A model generated the notes under the pieces. It made no database searches. It saw only the letters and a program-made list of their open reading frames with translations, and was not told the DNA's origin. Positions 1 to 9,647 of a stretch of DNA of 26,009 nt are shown piece after piece. This stretch comes from an uncultured Psychrobacillus sp. Lineage in GTDB: Bacteria; Bacillota; Bacilli; Bacillales_A; Planococcaceae. Positions within the stretch are counted from its first letter, which is position 1, and each line of letters begins with the position of its first letter. The stretch is taken from assembly GCA_934234185.1 (NCBI GenBank), contig CAKQHO010000042.1, positions 1 to 26,009 of the forward strand, read 5' to 3'. Made by a program: the position numbers and the translations under genes.

Positions 1-136
1 CTCGAGGGCCAACAGGATGTTGGTCAGGAAAACGTTGTCACACGATGTGACGTTCCTAGTTTTCCTTCCGTGCTAACAGTTCCCCATTTGCTTGTCGGGG
101 CAGACATAGGCGCTTACGCATTTCATAAATAGAAAG
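1..136 (+). promoter_or_regulatory. Region upstream of pyrB with a large imperfect hairpin
   Basis: In Bacillus the pyrP-pyrB gap carries a PyrR-controlled attenuator. Here I see an imperfect stem-loop at about 27-66: outer arms GGAAAAC and GTTTTCC, inner arms AACGT/ACGTT and CACA/TGTG around CGA. A weaker pair, CCCC/GGGG, flanks ATTTGCTTGT near 83-100. No run of T follows either one, so I cannot call an intrinsic terminator. The opening CTCGAGGGCC only loosely resembles the 3' part of the PyrR-binding consensus. Frame 1 is also open from base 1 to a TAG at 130-132 (43 codons), so this could instead be the end of an upstream gene; its translation is not recognisable to me. Confidence 0.3.
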
Positions 137-148
137 GTGGATTTTGTG

Positions 149-1051
149 GTGAATCTTGTATCTGAGAGGAATTTATCAAACCTTGTGTCGATGAAGGAGT
201 TATCTGTGGAGCAGATAATGGAGATTTTGCAGCGAGCTCAGGAGTTTCACGATGGCGCTTCGTCTTCGCTGACAAGGAAGTATCATGTGGCGAATTTGTT
301 TTTTGAGCCAAGTACGAGGACGAAGATGAGCTTTGAGATGGCTGAGCGAAAGCTTGGGTTAGAGGTGCTGCCGTTTGATGCAGGCTTCTCTAGCACACTG
401 AAGGGTGAAACGCTTTACGATACGGTGAAGGTACTGGAGTCCATCGGCTTAGATGCTTTGGTCATTCGACATGAGCAAAATGAATTCTTCGAGGATCTAG
501 TTGGAAAGGTGAAGCCGGCTATCATTAACGGTGGAGATGGAACTGGCAATCATCCAACACAAAGTCTTCTAGATATATTTACTATCTGGCAGGAATATGG
601 AACGCTGCAGGATAAAGTGGTGACGATTGTTGGAGACATTGCCCATAGTAGAGTTGCAAGATCAAATGCAGATGCGCTTTCTAGACTTGGTGCAAAGGTA
701 CAGTTTGTTTGCCCGCCCAAATGGAAGGGTGAGTTTGCAGCGATCCATGATCTAGACGAAGTGATTGCCGGCACGGATGTCCTCATGCTTCTCCGTGTGC
801 AGCATGAAAGACATGACGATGAATCCAGCTTCTCGAAAGAAAACTATCATACTAGCTATGGACTTACGCTAGAAAGAGAGAAACGAATGATGGACAGTTC
901 AATTATTATGCACCCAGCGCCATTTAACCGAGGAGTAGAAATAGCAAGTGAGCTGGTGGAATGTGAGCGCTCCAGAATTTTTAAGCAAATGAAAAATGGT
1001 GTATTTATTCGCATGGCAGTAGTGGAAATGATACTGAAGGGGAGAGAATAA
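149..1051 (+). CDS. pyrB: Aspartate carbamoyltransferase catalytic chain
   Basis: Catalyses carbamoyl phosphate + aspartate to N-carbamoyl-L-aspartate, the committed step of pyrimidine synthesis, in the cytoplasm. The protein carries the carbamoyl-phosphate motif FFEPSTRT (about residues 51-58), the HPTQSLLD segment, a DIxHSRVARSN stretch and the C-terminal MHPAPxNRGVEI motif. At 300 residues it is close to the 304 of B. subtilis PyrB. I place the start at GTG 149 because AAAGGTGG (133-140) lies 8 nt upstream; GTG 146 (5 nt) and GTG 137 are alternatives. First gene of the visible pyr operon; pyrC starts one base after its stop. No regulatory chain (PyrI) is present, as expected for Bacillus-type enzymes. 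Confidence 0.97.
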   Translation: MNLVSERNLSNLVSMKELSVEQIMEILQRAQEFHDGASSSLTRKYHVANLFFEPSTRTKMSFEMAERKLGLEVLPFDAGFSSTLKGETLYDTVKVLESIGLDALVIRHEQNEFFEDLVGKVKPAIINGGDGTGNHPTQSLLDIFTIWQEYGTLQDKVVTIVGDIAHSRVARSNADALSRLGAKVQFVCPPKWKGEFAAIHDLDEVIAGTDVLMLLRVQHERHDDESSFSKENYHTSYGLTLEREKRMMDSSIIMHPAPFNRGVEIASELVECERSRIFKQMKNGVFIRMAVVEMILKGRE

Positions 1052-1052
1052 T

Positions 1053-2333
1053 ATGACAAAAATTATCCGTAATATCCAGATTTTAAACGAAAAGGGAGAG
1101 CTAGAGTCTTCTAGCCTATCAATTCAAAACGGTAAAATAGCAGGGATCGGGAATGATATACAGCTAGAGAATGCAGAGGAAATCGACGGAAAAGGGATGC
1201 TATTATCTCCAGGGTTCATTGATGTACATGTCCATTTACGTGAGCCGGGTGGCGAGCATAAGGAGACGATTGAAACAGGTACAAAGGCTGCTGCAAGAGG
1301 CGGTTATACAACAATCTGTGCAATGCCAAATACAAGACCAGTACCAGACACAGCAGAAAACTTTCAAAAAGTATTGGACCTAGTGGAAAAGAATGCACTA
1401 GTACGAGTGCTTCCATATGGCTCTATTACTATCCGTCAGGCAGGGAAAGAAAGAACAGATATCCCAGCGTTAAAGGAATTAGGAGTATTTGCTCTAACGG
1501 ATGATGGAGTAGGAGTTCAGCAGGCTGGGACGATGCTAGAGGCAATGGAAGAGGCAGCAAGGCTACAGATACCAATTGTTGCTCACTGTGAGGATAATAC
1601 ATTGATTTATGGTGGAGTGATGCACAAGGGTAAGAGAAACGAAGAATTAGGACTAAAAGGGATTCCTTCTGTTTCGGAATCGGTACATATTGCAAGGGAT
1701 ATCCTTCTCGCTGAAGCAGCTGGCGCGCATTATCATGTATGCCACGTGAGCACGAAGGAATCGGTGAGAGTGATTAGAGATGCGAAGAGAGCTGGTATCC
1801 ATGTGACGGCGGAGGTTAGCCCGCATCATCTTCTATTGTGTGAGGATGACATCCCTTCGAATGATGCAAATTGGAAGATGAATCCTCCGCTACGAGCAAG
1901 AGAGGATATGCTAGCGCTGCGCGAAGGATTACTGGACGGCACTTTAGATTTTATTGCCACTGACCACGCACCACATACAGAGGAAGAGAAAGCAAACGGA
2001 TTTGAAAAAGCTCCGTTCGGAATTGTCGGACTAGAGACAGCTTTCCCACTTTTATATACAAATTTCGTCCAAACTGGCGAATGGACATTGAAGCAGCTAA
2101 TTGACTACATGACGAAAAAGCCGGCAGACGTATTTGGATTTACGTATGGTCGACTAGAGATTGGGGCACCGGCAGATTTAGTGCTTATTGATTTGAATAA
2201 AAAGCAAGCAATTGACAAGGAGACCTTCTTATCTAAAGGGAAGAACACCCCGTTTGATGGATGGGATTGCACAGGTTGGCCACAGCTAACTATCTATAAC
2301 GGAGAAATCGTATGGCAGGAGGAGCAGGCATGA
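1053..2333 (+). CDS. pyrC: Dihydroorotase (class I)
   Basis: Zinc amidohydrolase that cyclises N-carbamoyl-aspartate to dihydroorotate. The metal-binding DVHVHLREPG motif gives His59 and His61. Further metal or catalytic segments are visible at IVAHCED, HVCHVSTKE, VSPHHL and the active-site aspartate in IATDHAPH. Length 426 residues against 428 in B. subtilis, so it is full length. A purine-rich GGGGAGAG stretch at the end of pyrB serves as ribosome binding site. The stop codon shares four bases (ATGA) with the carA start. Confidence 0.97.
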   Translation: MTKIIRNIQILNEKGELESSSLSIQNGKIAGIGNDIQLENAEEIDGKGMLLSPGFIDVHVHLREPGGEHKETIETGTKAAARGGYTTICAMPNTRPVPDTAENFQKVLDLVEKNALVRVLPYGSITIRQAGKERTDIPALKELGVFALTDDGVGVQQAGTMLEAMEEAARLQIPIVAHCEDNTLIYGGVMHKGKRNEELGLKGIPSVSESVHIARDILLAEAAGAHYHVCHVSTKESVRVIRDAKRAGIHVTAEVSPHHLLLCEDDIPSNDANWKMNPPLRAREDMLALREGLLDGTLDFIATDHAPHTEEEKANGFEKAPFGIVGLETAFPLLYTNFVQTGEWTLKQLIDYMTKKPADVFGFTYGRLEIGAPADLVLIDLNKKQAIDKETFLSKGKNTPFDGWDCTGWPQLTIYNGEIVWQEEQA

Positions 2334-3430
2334 AAACAAGATATCTAATTTTAGAGGACGGCACTGTATTTAAAGGGAACGCATTCGGAAGTGAAGAGGG
2401 GACGATGGGAGAGGTAATCTTTACAACTGCAATGACTGGTTATCAGGAATCGATTTCCGACCCATCTAACTGCAGCCAAATTCTAACCTTCACGTATCCG
2501 ATGGTTGGGAACTACGGTATCAACCCAGACGACTTTGAAGCAATCGATATTAGCCTGGCGGGAGTAGTGCTTCGTGAGCTAGCAGAAGCACCTTCAAACT
2601 TCCGTAAAGAGAGTACGTTAAGCGAATTTCTTACACTAAAAAACATCCCTGGAATTGAAGGAATTGACACTCGCAAGCTAACACGCATCATTCGTAAGCA
2701 TGGCTCCTTGAAGGGTTTATTAACAAAAGCAGGAGAAGAAGTAAACGTGGATGAGGTAGTAGCAATGCTGAAGGCTACCGAAATTCCAAGAAATGTCGTG
2801 CAACAGGTTTCCATCACAAGACCTTATCCAAGCCCAGGCCGTGGCAAGCGTGTAGTGCTAGTAGACTTCGGCATGAAGCATGGTATTTTACGAGAATTAA
2901 ACAAGCGTGACTGTGACGTAATAGTCGTACCTTATAACACATCTGCCAAGGAAATCTTAGCAATGCGTCCTGATGGAGTAATGCTGTCAAACGGACCTGG
3001 AGATCCAACAGATATTCCTGAGGCGATCCAAATGGTCAAGGAACTAATCGGAAATGTGCCAATCTTTGGAGTATGCCTAGGACATCAGCTGATTTCCTTA
3101 GCAAGCGGGGCAACGTCCTTCAAGCTGAAGTTCGGTCACCGAGGCGGTAACCACCCTGTGAAGGATTTATTAACAGGAAGAACAGAGCTTACCTCTCAAA
3201 ACCATGGCTATGCAATTGACGCAGATTCCATTGCAAATACGGACTTAGAAATCACACACTTAGCATTAAATGATGGAACAGTAGAGGGAGTTAGACATAA
3301 GGAGCACCCGGTGTTCTGTGTGCAATTCCATCCAGAGGGCTCCTGTGGTCCAGAGGATTCCACTCATTTGTTTGATCAGTTTATCGAGCTAATGAATAAA
3401 GAAAGCAAAAAGGAGACTACACATGCCTAA
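2330..3430 (+). CDS. carA: Carbamoyl-phosphate synthase, small (glutaminase) subunit
   Basis: Hydrolyses glutamine and channels ammonia to CarB. An N-terminal CPSase small-chain domain (about 1-145) precedes a class I glutamine amidotransferase domain (about 185-360) with the nucleophile Cys249 in FGVCLGHQ and the catalytic His/Glu in QFHPEG. The start is ATG 2330: AGGAGG at 2317-2322 sits 7 nt upstream, and the product begins MKTRYLILEDG like other CarA proteins. An upstream in-frame ATG at 2312 would add six residues and has no comparable site. It overlaps pyrC by 4 nt and carB by 8 nt. Membership of the pyr operon marks it as the pyrimidine-specific enzyme; whether a second arginine-specific copy exists cannot be seen here. 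Confidence 0.96.
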   Translation: MKTRYLILEDGTVFKGNAFGSEEGTMGEVIFTTAMTGYQESISDPSNCSQILTFTYPMVGNYGINPDDFEAIDISLAGVVLRELAEAPSNFRKESTLSEFLTLKNIPGIEGIDTRKLTRIIRKHGSLKGLLTKAGEEVNVDEVVAMLKATEIPRNVVQQVSITRPYPSPGRGKRVVLVDFGMKHGILRELNKRDCDVIVVPYNTSAKEILAMRPDGVMLSNGPGDPTDIPEAIQMVKELIGNVPIFGVCLGHQLISLASGATSFKLKFGHRGGNHPVKDLLTGRTELTSQNHGYAIDADSIANTDLEITHLALNDGTVEGVRHKEHPVFCVQFHPEGSCGPEDSTHLFDQFIELMNKESKKETTHA

Positions 3431-6400
3431 ACGTACAGATATTGAAACTATTTTAGTAATCGGTTCCGGTCCAATTGTCATCGGTCAAGCAGCAGAATTT
3501 GACTATGCGGGGACGCAAGCATGTATCTCTTTAAGGGAAGAGGGATACCGAGTAATCCTAGTAAACTCTAACCCGGCAACCATCATGACAGATACAGAGA
3601 TTGCAGACAAAGTATATATCGAACCGATCACCCTGCAATTTGTGAGCAAAATTATTCGTAAGGAGCGTCCGGATGCTATCCTTCCAACGCTAGGGGGACA
3701 AACAGGACTGAATATGGCTATCCAGCTGCATGAATCAGGCATTCTAGATGAGCTTGGAATTGAAATTCTAGGGACGAAGCTAGATGCGATCCACCAAGCA
3801 GAAGACCGTGACCTGTTCCGTTCCTTGATGAATGAATTAAATGAGCCAGTACCTGAAAGTGACATCATCCATAATTTAGAGGAAGCGAAAGCTTTTGTTG
3901 AACGAATCGGCTATCCAGTAATCGTTCGTCCTGCTTTCACGCTTGGTGGAACAGGAGGAGGAATTTGCTATAACGATGCGGACTTACAGGAAATCGTGAC
4001 AAGCGGCTTGAAATACAGTCCTGTAACACAATGTCTGCTAGAAAAATCGATTGCAGGCTTTAAGGAAATCGAATATGAGGTAATGCGTGACTCAGCAGAT
4101 AACGCGATCGTGGTTTGTAACATGGAAAACGTAGACCCAGTAGGAATTCATACAGGGGATTCCATCGTAGTAGCGCCGACACAAACATTATCGGACCGTG
4201 AAAACCAGATGCTTCGTAATGTATCACTGAAAATTATCCGTGCACTAAAAATTGAGGGAGGCTGTAACGTTCAGCTGGCACTTGATCCACATAGCTTCCA
4301 ATATTACATCATCGAGGTAAATCCTCGTGTAAGCCGATCATCAGCGCTTGCTTCCAAGGCAACCGGCTATCCAATTGCGAAGCTTGCAGCAAAAATTGCG
4401 GTTGGTCTGACATTGGATGAGATGATGAACCCAGTAACAGGGAAAACGTATGCTTGCTTCGAGCCTGCATTAGACTACATCGTGGCAAAAATTCCAAGAT
4501 GGCCTTTCGATAAATTTGAGTCTGCAAAGCGTAACCTTGGAACGCAGATGAAGGCAACGGGTGAGGTAATGTCACTGGGCCGTACCTTTGAAGAGGCAAT
4601 TTTAAAATCCGTGCGCTCCCTTGAAACAGGACATTTCCATCTTGAAATGAAAAACAGTGAGGAAATTACAGACGAGTGGATGAAAAAGCGTATCCGCCGA
4701 GCAGGTGACGAGCGTCTATTCTTCATCGGAGAAGCATTAAGACGTGGTGTGACAATCGAACAAATTCACGAATGGAGCCAAATTGATTTATTCTTCTTAA
4801 ACAAGCTGCAAAATATTGTGCAGTATGAAAAGGTGGTTCAAGAAAATCCATTCGATCAAGAAGTGCTATACAAAGCAAAACGAATGGGCTTTGCGGATAA
4901 AACGATTGCAAAGTATTGGAATGTAAAAGAAATTGAAGTGTATAACTTCCGTAAAGAGCAAGGTATTATTCCAGTCTACAAAATGGTTGATACATGTGCA
5001 GGAGAGTTTGAATCAGAGACACCATACTTCTATGGCACATACGAGGAAGAAAACGAATCGATCCGAACAGACAAGCAAAGCGTAATCGTACTGGGCTCTG
5101 GTCCAATTCGAATCGGTCAGGGAGTAGAGTTCGACTATGCAACCGTGCATTCTGTTTGGGCAATAAAAGAAGCAGGCTACGAGGCAATCATCATTAACAA
5201 CAACCCAGAAACGGTTTCTACGGACTTCTCTATTTCTGACAAGCTTTACTTCGAACCTCTGACGGTAGAGGATGTTATGCATATCGTAGACCTGGAGCAG
5301 CCAATGGGTGTCGTTGTACAATTCGGTGGGCAGACAGCGATCAACCTTGCAGAGGCATTAGAGGAAAGAGGCGTAAAAATCCTAGGTACAACACTAGAGG
5401 ATATTGATAGAGCCGAAAACCGTAACATGTTTGAAGCGGCATTACATGAAATTGGTATCCCTCAGCCACTTGGAAAAACGGCTGTATCAGTGGAGGAAGC
5501 TGTTGCGATTGCAAACGAGATCGGCTATCCGGTGCTTGTTCGTCCATCCTATGTACTAGGTGGTCGTGCGATGCAAATCGTCTACAACGAGGACGAGATT
5601 AAGTACTATATGGAGCACGCAGTAGATGCGAGTCCAGAGCATCCAGTTTTAGTAGATAGATATTTAACAGGCACAGAGATCGAGGTGGATGCTATCTGTG
5701 ATGGTGAAAATGTCTTAATTCCAGGAATCATGGAGCATATCGAGCGCGCAGGTGTTCACTCTGGAGACTCTATCGCTGTATATCCACCGCAAAAGCTTTC
5801 TCAAGAGCATATTGATACACTGGTAGATTATACGACAAGACTTGCAAAGGGCTTAAACATCGTAGGACTGATGAACATTCAATATGTGATTTCAAAGGAT
5901 GAGGTGTTTGTGATCGAGGTAAATCCTCGCTCCAGCCGTACTGTACCATTCTTAAGTAAGATTACATCGATACCAATGGCGAATATTGCGACGAAGGCAA
6001 TTCTCGGACAGTCGATTGTCGAGCAAGGCTACAAGCCAGGTCTAGCGCCAAACAGTCCTGGAGTATATGTAAAGGTTCCAGTATTCAGCTTTGCGAAGCT
6101 ACGCCGAGTGGATATCACATTAGGACCAGAAATGAAATCCACTGGGGAAGTAATGGGTAAGGACATTACGTTAGAAAAAGCGTTATTTAAAGGCCTAGTA
6201 GCGGCAGGCATGGAAATAAAAGACCACGGCTCTGTACTAATGACCATTTCTGATAAGGATAAGGACGAAGCAATTTCGATTGCTAAGCGCTTCAACGATA
6301 TCGGCTTCCGCATCATCGCAACGAAAGGAACAGCGGAGGCAATCGAGAAAACTGGCATCTCTGTAGATGTAGTAGATAAGATTGGCGGCAAAGGTGCGAC

Positions 6401-6620
6401 ACTACTAGATGTCATCCAAAAAGGAAAGGCCCAGTTTGTCATCAATACACTGACGAAGGGCATGCAGCCAGAGCGTGACGGCTTCCGTATTCGCCGAGAA
6501 TCTGTAGAAAATGGTATCCCATGTCTTACATCTCTAGACACAGCAGAGGCAATGCTGCGTGTGATTGAATCGATGACATTCTCTACAGATACAATGAAAA
6601 AGCAGGAGGTTCTTGTATGA
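3423..6620 (+). CDS. carB: Carbamoyl-phosphate synthase, large subunit
   Basis: Makes carbamoyl phosphate from bicarbonate, two ATP and CarA-derived ammonia. At 1065 residues it is full length (about 1071 in B. subtilis). It shows the duplicated architecture: the N-terminal half opens with VIGSGPIVIGQAAEFDYAGTQA and has ATP-grasp signatures such as VRPAFTLGGTGGG and EVNPRVSRSSALASKATG. The second half repeats these with VLGSGPIRIGQGVEFDYA, VRPSYVLGGRAM and EVNPRSSRTVPFLSK. The C-terminal ~140 residues form the MGS-like allosteric domain, where UMP or PRPP normally acts. AAGGAG inside the end of carA drives translation; the TGA overlaps the pyrK start as ATGA. Confidence 0.97.
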   Translation: MPKRTDIETILVIGSGPIVIGQAAEFDYAGTQACISLREEGYRVILVNSNPATIMTDTEIADKVYIEPITLQFVSKIIRKERPDAILPTLGGQTGLNMAIQLHESGILDELGIEILGTKLDAIHQAEDRDLFRSLMNELNEPVPESDIIHNLEEAKAFVERIGYPVIVRPAFTLGGTGGGICYNDADLQEIVTSGLKYSPVTQCLLEKSIAGFKEIEYEVMRDSADNAIVVCNMENVDPVGIHTGDSIVVAPTQTLSDRENQMLRNVSLKIIRALKIEGGCNVQLALDPHSFQYYIIEVNPRVSRSSALASKATGYPIAKLAAKIAVGLTLDEMMNPVTGKTYACFEPALDYIVAKIPRWPFDKFESAKRNLGTQMKATGEVMSLGRTFEEAILKSVRSLETGHFHLEMKNSEEITDEWMKKRIRRAGDERLFFIGEALRRGVTIEQIHEWSQIDLFFLNKLQNIVQYEKVVQENPFDQEVLYKAKRMGFADKTIAKYWNVKEIEVYNFRKEQGIIPVYKMVDTCAGEFESETPYFYGTYEEENESIRTDKQSVIVLGSGPIRIGQGVEFDYATVHSVWAIKEAGYEAIIINNNPETVSTDFSISDKLYFEPLTVEDVMHIVDLEQPMGVVVQFGGQTAINLAEALEERGVKILGTTLEDIDRAENRNMFEAALHEIGIPQPLGKTAVSVEEAVAIANEIGYPVLVRPSYVLGGRAMQIVYNEDEIKYYMEHAVDASPEHPVLVDRYLTGTEIEVDAICDGENVLIPGIMEHIERAGVHSGDSIAVYPPQKLSQEHIDTLVDYTTRLAKGLNIVGLMNIQYVISKDEVFVIEVNPRSSRTVPFLSKITSIPMANIATKAILGQSIVEQGYKPGLAPNSPGVYVKVPVFSFAKLRRVDITLGPEMKSTGEVMGKDITLEKALFKGLVAAGMEIKDHGSVLMTISDKDKDEAISIAKRFNDIGFRIIATKGTAEAIEKTGISVDVVDKIGGKGATLLDVIQKGKAQFVINTLTKGMQPERDGFRIRRESVENGIPCLTSLDTAEAMLRVIESMTFSTDTMKKQEVLV

Positions 6621-7393
6621 TCAGACAGGAAAAAATGGTTGTAGTGAGTCAGAAACGACTTGCTACAAGCATTTACGAGCTTATAGTAAAAGGACAGCTG
6701 GTGCAGGAAATGAAGGAGCCAGGTCAATTTGTCCATATACGAGTGTCTGATCAGATGGAGCCTTTATTACGAAGACCAATTAGTATTTGTTCGATTGATA
6801 TGTCTGCTTCGACGTTCACGATGATTTACCGAGCGGAAGGAAGAGGCACTACACTGCTAGCAGAAAAGAGGGAGGGCGACCAGATTGATGTGCTTGGTCC
6901 TCTTGGAAATGGCTTTCCGGTGGACAAGGTAGAAGCTGGTGAGAAGGTGCTGCTAGTGGGAGGCGGTATAGGGGTCCCTCCTCTATATGAGCTATCAAAA
7001 AGATTAGTAGAAAAAGGCGTCCAACCAGTGCATGTGCTTGGCTTTCAATCGAAGGATATCGTGTTTTATGAGGAAAAATTTCAAGCACTAGGAGAAACCC
7101 ATATCGTAACAGTGGATGGAAGCTATGGGCATAAGGGCTTTGTAACAAACGTGATAGCAGAGCTTGAGGATGATTTCACGAAGTATTTTAGCTGCGGACC
7201 AACTCCTATGCTTGCAGCACTCGAAAAAATGCTGCCAGAGAAGGAAGGCTATCTATCGTTTGAGGAGCGTATGGGCTGTGGCATCGGAGCCTGCTTCGCC
7301 TGTGTCTGCAAGACGACAGAGGAAGTAAAGGCAGATTATGTGAAGGTTTGCTCGGATGGGCCAGTTTTCAAGTCAGGAGTTGTTCAAGTATGA
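6617..7393 (+). CDS. pyrK: Dihydroorotate dehydrogenase B, electron-transfer subunit
   Basis: FAD and 2Fe-2S subunit that passes electrons from PyrD to NAD+. A ferredoxin-reductase-like FAD domain (LLRRPISI, YRAEGRGT) is followed by an NAD-binding domain (LVGGGIGVPPLYELSK) and a cysteine cluster EERMGCGIGACFACVC...VCSDGP, where Cys221, Cys226, Cys229 and Cys245 are the likely cluster ligands (Cys231 is extra). 258 residues, matching the family. AGGAGG lies 7 nt before ATG 6617, which overlaps the carB stop by 4 nt. Its presence with pyrD marks the class 1B NAD-linked enzyme. Confidence 0.96.
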   Translation: MIRQEKMVVVSQKRLATSIYELIVKGQLVQEMKEPGQFVHIRVSDQMEPLLRRPISICSIDMSASTFTMIYRAEGRGTTLLAEKREGDQIDVLGPLGNGFPVDKVEAGEKVLLVGGGIGVPPLYELSKRLVEKGVQPVHVLGFQSKDIVFYEEKFQALGETHIVTVDGSYGHKGFVTNVIAELEDDFTKYFSCGPTPMLAALEKMLPEKEGYLSFEERMGCGIGACFACVCKTTEEVKADYVKVCSDGPVFKSGVVQV

Positions 7394-8304
7394 GTAGATT
7401 AACAGTAGAGCTACCAGGGCTTAGTCTAAAGAACCCGATTATGCCTGCATCCGGCTGCTTTGGATTCGGCAAGGAGTATGCAAAGCTTTATGATTTGTCA
7501 CAGCTAGGCGCCATCATGATCAAGGCGACCACACTAGAAACTAGACTAGGAAATCCAACTCCACGAGTAGCGGAAACACCGGCTGGAATGCTGAATGCTA
7601 TCGGTCTACAGAATCCTGGCTTAGAAAAGGTAATGAGCAATGAGCTTCCTTGGCTAGCGCAATATGATGTGCCAATCATCGCGAACGTTGCCGGGACACT
7701 GACCGAGGATTACGTGGCAGTGGCAGAGGAAATTTCCAAAGCGCCAAATGTGCATGCGTTAGAATTAAACATTTCCTGTCCAAATGTAAAGCAGGGTGGC
7801 ATCACTTTTGGAACAGATCCAATAGTGGCAGAGGAGCTGACAAAAGCCGTAAAGGCTGTTTCCTCTGTACCTGTTTATGTGAAGCTTTCACCGAATGTCA
7901 CAAATGTTGTGGACATTGCAAAGGCAGTGGAGGCTGGCGGAGCAGACGGAATCACGATGATCAACACACTCCTAGGCATTCGCTTAGATACGAAGACGGG
8001 TCGTCCTGTGATTGCAAACGTCACTGGAGGATTATCAGGACCAGCGATCAAGCCAGTGGCACTTCGCATGGTATACGATGTAGCAAAGCAAACTTCTCTT
8101 CCAATTATCGGGATGGGCGGTATTTCTACAGTTGATGATGTCATTGACTTTTTATCAGCAGGAGCAAGTGCTGTTGCAGTAGGGACTGCTAACTTTGTAG
8201 ACCCATTTATTTGCCCGACCTTAATTGAACAACTGCCAGCAAAGCTGGATGAGCTTGGTTTAGAAACAGTAGCGGAACTAGTAGGAAGGAGCCATAGATT
8301 ATGA
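7390..8304 (+). CDS. pyrD: Dihydroorotate dehydrogenase B, catalytic subunit (class 1B)
   Basis: FMN enzyme oxidising dihydroorotate to orotate, acting with PyrK as a heterotetramer. The active-site base Cys130 lies in NISCPNVKQGG, typical of class 1 cytosolic enzymes (class 2 uses Ser). The FMN-binding TIM-barrel end is seen in PIIGMGGISTVDDVIDFLSAGASAVAVGT. ATG 7390 (MSRLTVELPG) overlaps the pyrK stop by 4 nt and aligns with the family N-terminus; an in-frame upstream start at 7348 would add 14 residues inside pyrK and is unlikely. 304 residues, slightly shorter than B. subtilis PyrD. Confidence 0.96.
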   Translation: MSRLTVELPGLSLKNPIMPASGCFGFGKEYAKLYDLSQLGAIMIKATTLETRLGNPTPRVAETPAGMLNAIGLQNPGLEKVMSNELPWLAQYDVPIIANVAGTLTEDYVAVAEEISKAPNVHALELNISCPNVKQGGITFGTDPIVAEELTKAVKAVSSVPVYVKLSPNVTNVVDIAKAVEAGGADGITMINTLLGIRLDTKTGRPVIANVTGGLSGPAIKPVALRMVYDVAKQTSLPIIGMGGISTVDDVIDFLSAGASAVAVGTANFVDPFICPTLIEQLPAKLDELGLETVAELVGRSHRL

Positions 8305-9011
8305 AATCAACCCCGATTATTGCTTTAGACTTTGCTACGGCAGAGGAGGTTTATCAGTTTCTCACTCCGTTTCAAGAGCCTTTATTCGTAAAAGTTGGAA
8401 TGGAGCTCTATTTGCAGGAAGGACCATCGATTGTGTATGCGTTAAAGGAAAAGGGACATGACATTTTCCTTGATTTAAAGCTTCATGATATTCCAAACAC
8501 AGTGGGACAGGCAATGAAGGGTCTTGCTAGACTTGGAGTTGACCTCATTAATGTCCATGCTGCAGGTGGAGAGACGATGATGGCTGGAGCAAGAGAGGGC
8601 TTGGAGGCAGGAACGCCTGCTGGCAAAGCGAGACCAGCTATTATTGGTGTAACGCAGCTCACCTCAACCTCTGAGGAGCAAATGCAAAAGGAGCAGCTGA
8701 TCCAGACATCGCTAATGGATTCCGTTCTTCATTATGCAAAGCTTTCGCAAAAAGCTGGGTTGGACGGGGTAGTTTGCTCTGTACTAGAGGCAAAGGCTAT
8801 TGCTGAGAGCTGTGGAGAGGATTTCTTACGAGTGACTCCTGGGATTCGCTTAGAAGAAGGAAACACACATGACCAAGCACGAGTGGCTACACCGGCAAAT
8901 GCGAAGGCTTTTGGATCCACTCATATCGTAGTAGGCCGCGCAATCACACAAGCTGCTGATCCAGTAGTGAGCTACCAAACAATCTTGAACATGTGGGAGG
9001 AATCGAAATGA
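8301..9011 (+). CDS. pyrF: Orotidine 5'-phosphate decarboxylase
   Basis: Decarboxylates OMP to UMP, the last step of the pathway. The TIM-barrel protein (236 residues) carries the catalytic D-x-K-x-x-D array in LDLKLHDIPNT (Asp58, Lys60, Asp63), the ALDFA substrate-binding strand near the N-terminus and the phosphate-binding VGRAIT near the C-terminus. Start and stop overlap pyrD and pyrE respectively by ATGA, consistent with translational coupling. Confidence 0.96.
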   Translation: MKSTPIIALDFATAEEVYQFLTPFQEPLFVKVGMELYLQEGPSIVYALKEKGHDIFLDLKLHDIPNTVGQAMKGLARLGVDLINVHAAGGETMMAGAREGLEAGTPAGKARPAIIGVTQLTSTSEEQMQKEQLIQTSLMDSVLHYAKLSQKAGLDGVVCSVLEAKAIAESCGEDFLRVTPGIRLEEGNTHDQARVATPANAKAFGSTHIVVGRAITQAADPVVSYQTILNMWEESK

Positions 9012-9640
9012 CACTAGAAAAGAAAATTGCGACTGCACTACTGGAGGTAGGAGCGGTAGAATTAAAGCCGAATGATTTATTTACTTGGGCATCCGGCATT
9101 CAGTCACCGATTTATTGCGATAACCGTATTACGATGTCTTCACCGGTGATACGCAAGGAAATTGCAAAGGGATTAGCCGAGGCGATTCAGTCGAATTTTC
9201 CACATGTAGAGGCAGTAGCGGGTACTGCTACAGCGGGAATTCCACACGCTGCGTGGGTTAGTGATGTGCTAGATGTGCCGATGATGTATGTGCGATCCAA
9301 AGCGAAGGAGCACGGCAGAGGCAATCAAATCGAAGGCAAGGTAGTCCCAGGTCAAAAGGTTGTAGTGATCGAGGATTTAATTTCCACAGGAGGCAGCAGC
9401 CTAGTGGCAGTAGAAGCATTGAAGCAGGCAGGCTTACAGGTGCTTGGAGTTGTATCTATTTTTACATATGGGTTAGTGAAGGCAGAAAAAGCTTTTGACG
9501 AAGCAGGGATTAGTTATGTGAGCTTAACGAATTTCAACGCGCTCACGGAGGTGGCGCGTGAGAAGGGCTCAATTTCGGAAGAGGATCTACCGATGCTATT
9601 GAAATGGCATGAAGACTTGAAGCATGGATTGTTGAAATAA
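9008..9640 (+). CDS. pyrE: Orotate phosphoribosyltransferase
   Basis: Transfers phosphoribose from PRPP to orotate, giving OMP. The PRPP-binding signature VVVIEDLISTGGSS is present in the second half, and the product begins with a family-typical MTLEKKIATALLEVGAVELKP. The start is ATG 9008, with GGGAGG 7-8 nt upstream inside pyrF and a 4-nt overlap with the pyrF stop. The in-frame ATG at 8993 would add five residues. 210 residues, usual length. Last gene of the operon; a strong terminator follows within 10 nt. Confidence 0.96.
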   Translation: MTLEKKIATALLEVGAVELKPNDLFTWASGIQSPIYCDNRITMSSPVIRKEIAKGLAEAIQSNFPHVEAVAGTATAGIPHAAWVSDVLDVPMMYVRSKAKEHGRGNQIEGKVVPGQKVVVIEDLISTGGSSLVAVEALKQAGLQVLGVVSIFTYGLVKAEKAFDEAGISYVSLTNFNALTEVAREKGSISEEDLPMLLKWHEDLKHGLLK

Positions 9641-9647
9641 AACGATG

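Noticed and set aside
6029..6736. Long minus-strand open frame of 235 codons
   Set aside because: It is antisense to the conserved end of carB and the start of pyrK; its serine-rich, low-complexity translation is a shadow of their codon pattern.
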